Positions 6,168 through 11,267 of a DNA stretch of 11,267 nucleotides are shown in pieces. The stretch's first letter is position 1, and each line of letters begins with the position of its first letter. A model generated the notes under the pieces. The model was not told where the DNA came from. It ran no database searches and saw only the letters and a program-made list of their open reading frames with translations. This stretch comes from an uncultured Selenomonas sp. (GTDB lineage Bacteria > Bacillota > Negativicutes > Selenomonadales > Selenomonadaceae), in contig CAJPRR010000069.1 in the NCBI GenBank assembly GCA_905373085.1, forward strand, positions 1-11,267, in the 5' to 3' direction. A program made the position numbers and the translations under genes.

Positions 6168-7040
6168 TCAAGCCTTCTTGCCGCGCAGGAACTTCAGCGC
6201 CGAAAGCCCCGCGACCGCGCCCTCGTGCACGGCCTTCGCCACCTGCAGGAGTCCGCCCGTCGCATCGCCCGCGGCAAAGACGCCGGGCACGTTCGTCGCC
6301 ATCTTCTCATCCACCTTCAGATATGCGCCGTCGAGAAGGATGCCGAGTTTCTTGGCAATCGCCGTGCTGCCCGCCGTGCCGACGGCGACGAATACGCCGC
6401 TGACGGGAAGCGCCGCGCCGCCCGCGAAGACGACGCGCTCGACCCTGCCCTCGCCCTCGACGGCAGCGAGCCGTTCCGTATGCACGAGAAGCCCTGCCGG
6501 CACATGCGCGGGCGCCGCCTCGCCATTCGTCAAAAGATGCACCTTCGCCGCGTGCAGCAGGAGCGCCGCAGCTTCTGCCAGCGCATAGTCGCCCGCGCCG
6601 AGGACGGCGGCCTCCTTGCCGCGATAGAAGAAAGCGTCGCAGATCGCGCAGTAGCTCACGCCGTGCCCTTCCAGCTCCTTGAGTCCTGAGAGCGGCGGCG
6701 CGAGGCGCGAAGCTCCCATGGCGAGCACGACCGCATCCGCTTCGAGCGTCCGATGCACGAGCTCGGCGACGAAGCCGTCCATCGTGTCCTTGAAACGCAG
6801 GCCGACAAGCTCGCCTTCGACGAAGTCCACGCCGAGACGCTTCGCGCCCTCGACGCCCCGCGCGGCCAATTCCCTGCCCGTCAGCGGCTCGCCGAATCCA
6901 TAGTAGTTTTCAATCTGCTCCGCCTTTTCGAGCGCACCGACGCCGTTCGCAGCGACCGTGACCGCCGCGCCGCCGCGCTTCGCGTAAACAGCCGCCGAAA
7001 CGCCCGCAGGCCCCTGTCCGATGACAAGAAGATGCTTCAT
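6168..7040 (-). CDS. thioredoxin-reductase-like NAD(P)/FAD flavoprotein
   Basis: A 290-residue flavoprotein of the thioredoxin reductase family. The FAD-binding loop is GQGPAGVSAA (8-17). The redox-active pair is in CAICDAFFYRG (Cys131, Cys134), the second nucleotide-binding loop is GAGDYALAEAA (148-158), and the C-terminal FAD motif is VFAAGDATGG (254-263). The region after the second loop lacks the HRRxxxR signature that binds the 2'-phosphate of NADPH in classical TrxB, reading LLTNGEAAPAH instead. The electron donor may therefore be NADH, ferredoxin (as in ferredoxin-dependent flavin thioredoxin reductases of clostridia) or something else. It is also shorter than the usual 305-320 residues. 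The start at ATG 7040 follows a clear AAAGGAGA. An in-frame ATG at 7136 has no good site and would add an arginine-rich extension. A trxA partner lies elsewhere in the window. Confidence 0.8.
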   Translation of the reverse strand: MKHLLVIGQGPAGVSAAVYAKRGGAAVTVAANGVGALEKAEQIENYYGFGEPLTGRELAARGVEGAKRLGVDFVEGELVGLRFKDTMDGFVAELVHRTLEADAVVLAMGASRLAPPLSGLKELEGHGVSYCAICDAFFYRGKEAAVLGAGDYALAEAAALLLHAAKVHLLTNGEAAPAHVPAGLLVHTERLAAVEGEGRVERVVFAGGAALPVSGVFVAVGTAGSTAIAKKLGILLDGAYLKVDEKMATNVPGVFAAGDATGGLLQVAKAVHEGAVAGLSALKFLRGKKA

Positions 7041-7185
7041 GCCTGAATCTCCTTTCCATTCATAGGAAGCACGAATAAGCTCAAGCGCCCATCTTCGCAT
7101 ATCCGGACGACTCCATCTCAGCCGCGCTTCCACCATTCTTCCATTACTATACTACGTAAACTTTCCGCGCTTTGTCAATAACCGC

Positions 7186-7214
7186 TTGCAATTCTGCCCC
7201 ATTTCTTCTATAGT
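7186..7214 (+). promoter_or_regulatory. sigma-A promoter of the small cysteine protein gene
   Basis: TTGCAA (7186-7191), a 17-base spacer and TATAGT (7209-7214), about 40 bases before the start at 7256. It is divergent from the reductase gene, whose own promoter is not clear. Confidence 0.7.
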
Positions 7215-7255
7215 CGTAATAGGCAATGTCAACGAATAAAGAAAGGATGTTATTC

Positions 7256-7606
7256 ATGGACAAGCAAACCCTCATTGAAAAGGTCAAAGAGATCGTCAGC
7301 GCCCCGAGCTGCTACGAAGGACTCCGAAAGCTCGGCGAAGACTGGCTCGCCGCCATCGGCACGGACGCGGAAAAGAAGCTCTCCGAAAAGCTCATCGCCG
7401 CTCTCAAGGAAGACGTCTGCAGCATCGACGCCTCACTCGCCTTCTTTCAGTCTGACGAAGCGAAAAGCATCTTCGGCAGTGAAGAAGCTGCAAACCTCGC
7501 AAAGAAAGCCGAAGCGTTCAAAGCTGCCGGCAACAAGATCTGCTTCTGCCCCGCCTGCCAGGCAGGCGAAACCGTGCTCGAAAATGCGGGCGTGCTGCTC
7601 AAGTAA
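7256..7606 (+). CDS. small conserved helical protein with a CxCxxC motif
   Basis: A 116-residue, soluble, mostly helical protein. Five cysteines are present: Cys19 in APSCYEGL, Cys55 in EDVCSID, and a C-terminal CFCPAC cluster (Cys96, Cys98, Cys101). The layout suggests a metal site or thiol chemistry. It matches the flavour of a small Firmicutes family sometimes labelled 'heat-shock protein Hsp90' in databases. It has no Hsp90 ATPase features, so I treat that label as a misnomer. The start at ATG 7256 is supported by AAAGGA (7242-7247); the ATG at 7226 is too close to the promoter. It is a single-gene transcript between a good promoter and a terminator hairpin. Function unknown. Its position divergent from a thioredoxin-reductase-like gene is compatible with a redox role but does not prove it. 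Confidence 0.8.
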   Translation: MDKQTLIEKVKEIVSAPSCYEGLRKLGEDWLAAIGTDAEKKLSEKLIAALKEDVCSIDASLAFFQSDEAKSIFGSEEAANLAKKAEAFKAAGNKICFCPACQAGETVLENAGVLLK

Positions 7607-7629
7607 GACGCGGAATCAAACAGACTGCC

Positions 7630-7664
7630 AAAGCCGGATGCAGGAAAAGCTGCACCCGGCTTTT
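7630..7664 (+). terminator. probable terminator after the small cysteine protein
   Basis: AAAGCCGG (7630-7637) and TGCAG (7639-7643) pair with CTGCA (7650-7654) and CCGGCTTT (7656-7663), with one mismatch, followed by TTTT (7661-7664). The T-run is short. The same DNA can form a competing 12-base perfect stem (7639-7650 with 7659-7670). Confidence 0.65.
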
Positions 7665-7687
7665 CCTGCATTGAAAAGCGCGAATGC

Positions 7688-7716
7688 TTGCCAATGGGAC
7701 GGATTTTTTATAAAAT
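7688..7716 (+). promoter_or_regulatory. sigma-A promoter of the Rpn nuclease-NagZ pair
   Basis: TTGCCA (7688-7693), a 17-base spacer and TAAAAT (7711-7716), in an A/T-rich stretch (an alternative TATAAA lies at 7709-7714). It lies about 40 bases before ATG 7754. Confidence 0.6.
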
Positions 7717-7753
7717 ATAAGGTAAGCGAAGCCTCGTTTCAAAGGAGCAGCAC

Positions 7754-8677
7754 ATGACGATTTTCGACACGCCGGAGCGGCAAAAAATCTATCGTGACAT
7801 CATCAAGAAGCTGCGTTTGATTGACGACGCTTTTTTCAACAGCTGTTTCGACGGCGACATCGCCTGCATGGAACTTTTGCTGCAAATCATCTTCAGCAAT
7901 CCGCAACTGCACGTCAAAGAAGTATTGACACAAAGATCTGTCCCAAACCTCTTCGGACGCGGTGTGCGCTTCGATGCAATTGCCACTGACGGTGAGCGCA
8001 TCTTCGATGTCGAAGTGCAGCGCGATGACGAGGGCGCCGATCCTAGGCGAGCGCGCTACAACAGCTGCATGATGGACGCACGCGAGCTCGACAAGGGAAA
8101 AGACTTCAGCGAGCTGCCCGAAACCTACGTCATCTTCATTACAGAACACGATGTATGGAAAGGCAATCGGCCACTCTATCATGTGCAGAAGTCCTTTGCA
8201 GAAACAGGCGTCGCCTTCGACGACGGCGCACATATCATCTACGTCAACGCCGCCTATCAAGATGCCACGCCGCTCGGTCGCCTGATGCATGATTTCTTCT
8301 GCGAGAACCCCGACGACATGCATTACAGCGTTTTAGCAAATCGAGCGAGATTTTTCAAAGAAAACGAAAGGGGAGCCTCCACCATGTGCAAATTGATTGA
8401 AGACCTCGTCAAGAGTGACCTGGAACACATTCTCAAGGCCGAAGTAGCCAAAGCCGAGGTTCGCGGTGAAGCCCGCGGCGAAGCTCGCGGTGAAGCTCGC
8501 GGCGAAGCTCGCGGTGAAGCTCGCGGTGAAGCTCGCGGCAAAGCACATGGCGAAGAAAGCGCCTTTCTCAGCAGCATACGCAATCTGATGAAGAATGCGG
8601 GCGTCTCGGCAGAGAAAGCCATGGATCTGCTCGGCATTGACGCCATGGCTCGCAGCAAGTATATGTCGCTGCTATGA
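7754..8677 (+). CDS. Rpn-family PD-(D/E)XK nuclease / putative transposase
   Basis: A 307-residue protein of the Rpn/PDDEXK_2 family, whose members include recombination-promoting DNA endonucleases of E. coli. The nuclease core is in the N-terminal two thirds. Asp74 in RFDAIATDGER and the Glu87-Val-Gln89 of FDVEVQRDD match the D...ExQ active site of this group, where Gln replaces the usual Lys. The segment YVIFITEHDVW and LGRLMHDFFCENPDDMHY are also family-like. Residues 237-268 are a run of RGEA tetrapeptides from a 12-base DNA repeat, followed by a helical C-terminus ending MSLL. The start at ATG 7754 follows AAAGGAGC. The gene lies 25 bases before the lipoprotein gene with no terminator between, so the two probably share a transcript. 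Such genes are often multi-copy and mobile, but no terminal inverted repeats were seen here. Confidence 0.85.
   Translation: MTIFDTPERQKIYRDIIKKLRLIDDAFFNSCFDGDIACMELLLQIIFSNPQLHVKEVLTQRSVPNLFGRGVRFDAIATDGERIFDVEVQRDDEGADPRRARYNSCMMDARELDKGKDFSELPETYVIFITEHDVWKGNRPLYHVQKSFAETGVAFDDGAHIIYVNAAYQDATPLGRLMHDFFCENPDDMHYSVLANRARFFKENERGASTMCKLIEDLVKSDLEHILKAEVAKAEVRGEARGEARGEARGEARGEARGEARGKAHGEESAFLSSIRNLMKNAGVSAEKAMDLLGIDAMARSKYMSLL
8462..8545 (+). repeat. 12-bp tandem repeat, seven units, inside the Rpn gene
   Basis: Unit CGCGGTGAAGCT, repeated head to tail: 8462-8473, 8474-8485, 8486-8497, 8498-8509, 8510-8521, 8522-8533, and a diverged 8534-8545. A more degenerate eighth unit follows. Copies differ only at third positions, mainly GGT/GGC, in the first six. 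The unit encodes Arg-Gly-Glu-Ala. Because it is 12 bases, gain or loss of copies keeps the frame and changes linker length by four residues. Confidence 0.95.
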
Positions 8678-8702
8678 AACACACTCCCGCAAGGAAACGG
8701 CC

Positions 8703-9899
8703 ATGCTGAAAAAGCGCGCGAACCGCAAAACCGCCCTCGTTCCTCTGCTCCTCTGTCTGACCATCTTCTGTGCCAGCCTGCTCCTCGCGGGCTGCTTTGC
8801 ACGCTCTGACGATGCCGCCTCGAAAGATTCCGTTGCGAGCGATACGCAAAAAAGCCTCTCGCCCGATGAAAAAGCGGCCGCCATTGTACAGAAGATGAGC
8901 GACGCCGAGAAGGTCGGGCAGCTTCTCATGATCGGCATACAGGGAACGGAACTCGACGCGGACAGCCGCTTCATGCTTTCGGAGTACCACATCGGCGGCG
9001 TCATCCTCTTCGACCGCAATATGAAGAGCCAGGAGCAGGTGCGTGCGCTGAACGATTCCCTGCAGAAAAATGCCTCGGATGCAGGACTGCCGCTTTTTCT
9101 TGCCATCGACGAGGAAGGCGGCGCCGTCGCTCGCATGAAGGAGGCATTCCCGCCGCCGCCCGCCGCCGCAGAAATCGGCCGCACGGGCGACCCCCAAACG
9201 GCATACCGCTATGCCGCCGACACGGCGCACGGACTCAAGGCGATGGGCTTCAACCTGAACTTCGCTCCCGTCGCCGACCTCGGTGCGGCGGACGGACGCT
9301 CCTATGCCGGCGACGCCGCCACCGCGACAAAGTTTGTCGCCGCCGCCCTCGAAGGCCACGCGGACGCCGGGCTTCTCGCGACGATCAAACACTTCCCCGG
9401 TCTCGGACGCGGCGAGAGCGACACGCATGAGGACACGGTCACCGTGCGCGCCGACCGCGCTACCCTCGAAGCGAGCGACCTCGTGCCATTTCGCGAGATG
9501 ATCGCCAAGAGGAACTCTGCAAAGAATGCGAAAGGAGTGGGCGGCTGGTTCGTCATGGCAACGCACACGATGTACCCGGCGCTCGACGCTAAGCGACCCG
9601 CAAGCCTTTCGCCCGCCATCCTGCAGGGCCTTCTCCGCGAAGAACTCTCCTACGACGGCGTCATCGTGACCGACGACCTTGAAATGGGCGCGATCTCCCG
9701 CCACTACGGCTTCGACCGCGCGGGCGTCGAAGCGATCCTGGCGGGCGCAGACCTCGTGCTCGTCTGCCACGACTACGCGCACGAAACCGCCGTCTACAAT
9801 GGCCTCCTGAAAGCCGTGAAGAGCGGCGAGATCTCCAAAGACCGCCTCGACGCTTCCGTCCGGCGCATCGTCAAGGCAAAGATCGAATATCTCGAATAG
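8703..9899 (+). CDS. nagZ: glycoside hydrolase family 3 lipoprotein, NagZ-like beta-N-acetylhexosaminidase
   Basis: A 398-residue protein. The N-terminus is a lipoprotein signal: MLKKRANRKT, a hydrophobic stretch (11-27) and lipobox LLAG-Cys31, so it should be anchored outside the cytoplasmic membrane. The GH3 domain (about 55-398) has the IDEEGGAVARM strand (135-145), the KHFPG motif (229-233) with SDTHED (239-244) of the NagZ acid/base loop, and TDDLEMGAI (323-331) holding the nucleophile Asp. NagZ enzymes remove N-acetylglucosamine from muropeptides. A secreted lipoprotein form, unlike cytoplasmic E. coli NagZ, fits Gram-positive-type enzymes acting on the wall or on turnover fragments. 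The start at ATG 8703 follows AAGGAAA (8691-8697). It follows the Rpn gene by 25 bases and ends at a strong terminator. The exact sugar specificity is inferred. Confidence 0.87.
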   Translation: MLKKRANRKTALVPLLLCLTIFCASLLLAGCFARSDDAASKDSVASDTQKSLSPDEKAAAIVQKMSDAEKVGQLLMIGIQGTELDADSRFMLSEYHIGGVILFDRNMKSQEQVRALNDSLQKNASDAGLPLFLAIDEEGGAVARMKEAFPPPPAAAEIGRTGDPQTAYRYAADTAHGLKAMGFNLNFAPVADLGAADGRSYAGDAATATKFVAAALEGHADAGLLATIKHFPGLGRGESDTHEDTVTVRADRATLEASDLVPFREMIAKRNSAKNAKGVGGWFVMATHTMYPALDAKRPASLSPAILQGLLREELSYDGVIVTDDLEMGAISRHYGFDRAGVEAILAGADLVLVCHDYAHETAVYNGLLKAVKSGEISKDRLDASVRRIVKAKIEYLE

Positions 9900-9952
9900 G
9901 TGCTTGCATCCAAATCCCCAAATGACACACGCTTATGCCCAAGACAAACATG

Positions 9953-10000
9953 AAAGAGCTGCCGCATGAAGACTGCACGTCTTCGTGCGGCAGCTCTTTT
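9953..10000. terminator. bidirectional terminator between nagZ and hicB
   Basis: A long near-perfect stem: AAAGAGCTGCCGCA (9953-9966) pairs with TGCGGCAGCTCTTT (9986-9999). The stem continues through a T-G pair and GAAGAC/GTCTTC to a 5-base loop. TTTT (9997-10000) follows on the plus strand, and a short T-run follows on the minus strand. It lies 53 bases after nagZ and directly after the hicB stop (10002-10004), so it can serve both converging transcripts. Confidence 0.9.
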
Positions 10001-10001
10001 G

Positions 10002-10370
10002 TCAGGCCTTCTGCCCTGCACTATACGCCAATGCATTTGCAACATATTGATTGAGACTGACGCCCTCCCTTTTGGATATTTGCACCAAAGTTCTATGCAG
10101 TGATTTTGGAAGGCGTACGAGAAACTTGCCGCTGAACTCTTCCTGATCCGCCGGCTCCGGTATGTTCATTCCCCGTTCCAACATGCTCCTCAGCCATTCT
10201 TTCTTTGCGTTCTCAATATTTTCATAAGCCTCCTCCAACGTTTCTCCATCACTCATGCACCCTGGCAAAAGCGAAATCGATGCAAAAAAACCGCCCCCGT
10301 CTTCTTCTGAGATTCGCTCTATCGCCACAGGGTAATTCAAGCCCATATAATAATCTATATTTTTTTCCAT
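10002..10370 (-). CDS. hicB: HicB-family antitoxin
   Basis: A 122-residue antitoxin. The N-terminal degraded-RNase-H-like domain shows the family signature GGGFFASISLLPGCMSDGET (25-44) followed by the LEEAYENIENAKKEWL helix. The C-terminus (about 80-115, FLVRLPKSLHRTLVQISKREG then SLNQYVANAL) is a ribbon-helix-helix DNA-binding domain. HicB therefore both sequesters HicA and represses the operon. The start at ATG 10370 follows GAGGTG, 10 bases after the hicA stop. An upstream extension in frame lies within hicA and is unlikely. The order toxin then antitoxin is the usual one for hicAB. Composition is more AT-rich than the flanking genes, consistent with horizontal acquisition. Confidence 0.88.
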   Translation of the reverse strand: MEKNIDYYMGLNYPVAIERISEEDGGGFFASISLLPGCMSDGETLEEAYENIENAKKEWLRSMLERGMNIPEPADQEEFSGKFLVRLPKSLHRTLVQISKREGVSLNQYVANALAYSAGQKA

Positions 10371-10380
10371 CGTCAACACC

Positions 10381-10620
10381 TCACTGCGCCAAGTCTTCCA
10401 GCAATTCAGCGATCTTGCGTGCATAGATCCGTTTCACTTTTCCATTGTGAACGGGAACAACAATCGTAACATGTCCCTCACAAATCAATTTGAAATGACT
10501 GCCTCCGCCGCGAGGCGGCTGCACCAAAACACCATACGCTTTCAACAATGCAACGATCTTATTCCACGGCAAGTCCTTGCCTTCCGCTAGTGCCAGAAGC
10601 TTCTTTTCCAACGTAGACAT
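10381..10620 (-). CDS. hicA: HicA-family mRNA interferase toxin
   Basis: A 79-residue toxin with the small double-stranded-RNA-binding-like fold. The catalytic histidine is His42 in the GGGSHFKL segment, preceded by the helix WNKIVALLKAYGV. The strand VTIVVPVHNGKV and the final helix IYARKIAELLEDL complete the fold. HicA cleaves mRNA and stops growth unless bound by HicB. The start at ATG 10620 has AAAGGAGAAG upstream. An earlier in-frame ATG at 10677 would put the promoter inside the gene. It is intact, so the module is probably functional. Confidence 0.88.
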   Translation of the reverse strand: MSTLEKKLLALAEGKDLPWNKIVALLKAYGVLVQPPRGGGSHFKLICEGHVTIVVPVHNGKVKRIYARKIAELLEDLAQ

Positions 10621-10640
10621 CGTCGTTTCTTCTCCTTTGT

Positions 10641-10669
10641 ATAATATCATATATAGTATCATATTGCAA
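10641..10669 (-). promoter_or_regulatory. hicAB promoter
   Basis: On the minus strand: TTGCAA (complement of 10664-10669), a 17-base spacer and TATTAT (complement of 10641-10646). A second pairing, TTGCCT with TATGAT, also has a 17-base spacer and overlaps it. The -10 is about 20 bases before ATG 10620, so the leader is very short. Confidence 0.6.
10645..10664 (-). promoter_or_regulatory. candidate HicB operator: two direct repeats in the promoter spacer
   Basis: On the plus strand, TATCATAT occurs at 10645-10652 and again at 10657-10664, separated by ATAG, a 12-base period. Both lie between or on the -10 and -35 elements, where a bound ribbon-helix-helix repressor would block polymerase. 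Binding by HicB is inferred. Confidence 0.45.
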
Positions 10670-10683
10670 GGCAACACATTGCG

Positions 10684-11267
10684 TCACAACCCCAAACACT
10701 CCTCAATCAGCACCAATTCCATCGGTCGATAGCTCATCTTCTTGTAGTGGATCGTCAGCGCGTTGCAGATGCGCTCGGGGCTTGTACAGTCGTAGCACCT
10801 GTCGCCCTTCGCAGCGCACGGCGTGCGCTTCTTCTTCCTTGCGGCATTCTGCGGCGCGGCGATGGCGTGGATGCGCTCGATCGCCGCCTCCACATCCTTG
10901 ACGAGCTTGTTCACGCCGCAGACGAAATACGTCCTCTCATGACCAAAGAGAGAACCTGCGATGCGGTTTCCCGCGCCATCCATGTTGACGATCTGCCCCG
11001 CCTCTGTGATGGCATTCGCCGACAATAGGAAGACATCGGTCATCAATGCCTCCCTGCCTGCCGCGAGGAAAGCCTCCAAACCGCCGATGTGACCGCTCCG
11101 CGCAGGATCTATGACCTCGTTTTTCACGCTGAGCTTCTCGTAGAGCCTCAGCGCTCGCAGCGTCTCCGAGTCGCCGAAGCCCACGCGCTTTCCTGCGATC
11201 TCCCGCGCGAGGTAGTCCGCCGCCTCCTCCTTCGTCTGAAACAGCGATACGTCGTAGCGATTGCGGC
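10684..11267 (-). CDS. LUD-domain (lactate-utilization-like) protein, 5' end outside window
   Basis: At least 194 residues, open to the right edge, where it reads RNRYDVSLFQTKEEAADYLA, so the true start lies outside. The LUD domain (DUF162, as in LutB/LutC) is shown by VGFGDSETLRAL, ADVFLLSANAITEAGQIVN-type residues (here TDVFLLSANAITEAG), NMDGAGNRIAGSLFG, VCGVNKLVKDVEAAIERI and the AAPQNAAR segment. A cysteine-rich stretch (TPCAAKGDRCYDC, then SPERICN) follows, typical of stand-alone 'lactate utilization protein' members. LutC-type proteins take part in L-lactate oxidation, but single-domain members without lutA/lutB are of uncertain function. No lut partner is visible. The hicAB promoter begins only about 15 bases after its stop and no terminator is seen, so readthrough into hicAB is possible. 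Confidence 0.85.
   Translation of the reverse strand, partial: RNRYDVSLFQTKEEAADYLAREIAGKRVGFGDSETLRALRLYEKLSVKNEVIDPARSGHIGGLEAFLAAGREALMTDVFLLSANAITEAGQIVNMDGAGNRIAGSLFGHERTYFVCGVNKLVKDVEAAIERIHAIAAPQNAARKKKRTPCAAKGDRCYDCTSPERICNALTIHYKKMSYRPMELVLIEECLGL

Noticed and set aside
7154..7179. TTGACA as the -35 of a promoter for the reductase-like gene, with TATAGT downstream (minus strand).
   Set aside because: The spacer would be about 21 bases, too long for a normal sigma-A promoter, and no better -10 is found at 17 bases.
8462..8545. A CRISPR-like array.
   Set aside because: The units are contiguous 12-mers without spacers and are in frame within a coding sequence.
8323..8802. A minus-strand open frame with SPRA-type repeats.
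   Set aside because: It is the antisense reading of the 12-base repeat in the Rpn gene, which stays open in several frames. No start signal supports it.
8568..9782. A long minus-strand open frame (about 404 codons).
   Set aside because: It is antisense to the GH3 lipoprotein gene, which has its signal peptide, lipobox and catalytic motifs. The reverse translation shows no recognisable domain and has no plausible ribosome site.

Overview
The window looks like chromosomal DNA from a GC-rich member of the Firmicutes. Ribosome binding sites are strong and purine-rich (AAGGAGG type), promoters are of the sigma-A type with 17-18 base spacers, and one core gene belongs to the futalosine menaquinone pathway. 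I would guess a Selenomonas-like member of the Negativicutes, but this rests on overall protein flavour and is an inference. Most of it is ordinary housekeeping and redox sequence. Two toxin-antitoxin islands of visibly lower GC (about 180-915 and 10002-10670) look like accessory DNA.

Left part (1-3410). The first 22 codons of an ArsC/Spx-like thiol protein run off the left edge on the minus strand. A Phd/YefM-type antitoxin gene follows on the plus strand. It overlaps a RelE-type toxin frame that is interrupted by an in-frame TAG at its 16th codon. Facing it is a tightly packed minus-strand operon, read from about 3375 down to 937. Its order is a 43-codon small ORF, an ECF transporter S component, aminofutalosine synthase (mqnE) and an S51-family peptidase. 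The first three overlap by 4 bases at each junction.

Middle part (3450-7665). Thioredoxin (plus strand) has its own promoter and a strong terminator. On the minus strand are a soluble chemoreceptor (FIST sensor plus methyl-accepting signalling domain) and, upstream of it, a thioredoxin-reductase-like flavoprotein. A plus-strand small cysteine-containing protein of unknown role follows, with its own promoter. Thioredoxin and the reductase-like protein could be partners, but they are not co-transcribed.

Right part (7688-11267). A plus-strand pair encodes an Rpn/PD-(D/E)XK nuclease with a 12-base in-frame tandem repeat and a glycoside hydrolase family 3 (NagZ-like) lipoprotein. The pair ends at a strong bidirectional terminator shared with a minus-strand hicA-hicB module. 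The hicAB promoter carries two direct repeats that look like an operator. The window ends inside a LUD-domain (lactate-utilization-like) protein gene. No rRNA, tRNA, CRISPR array, insertion sequence or recognisable riboswitch was seen. No single new system stands out. The points most worth a second look are the amber-interrupted RelE toxin, the small coupled ORF ahead of the ECF-S/mqnE operon, the atypical thioredoxin reductase, and the variable-length repeat in the Rpn nuclease.
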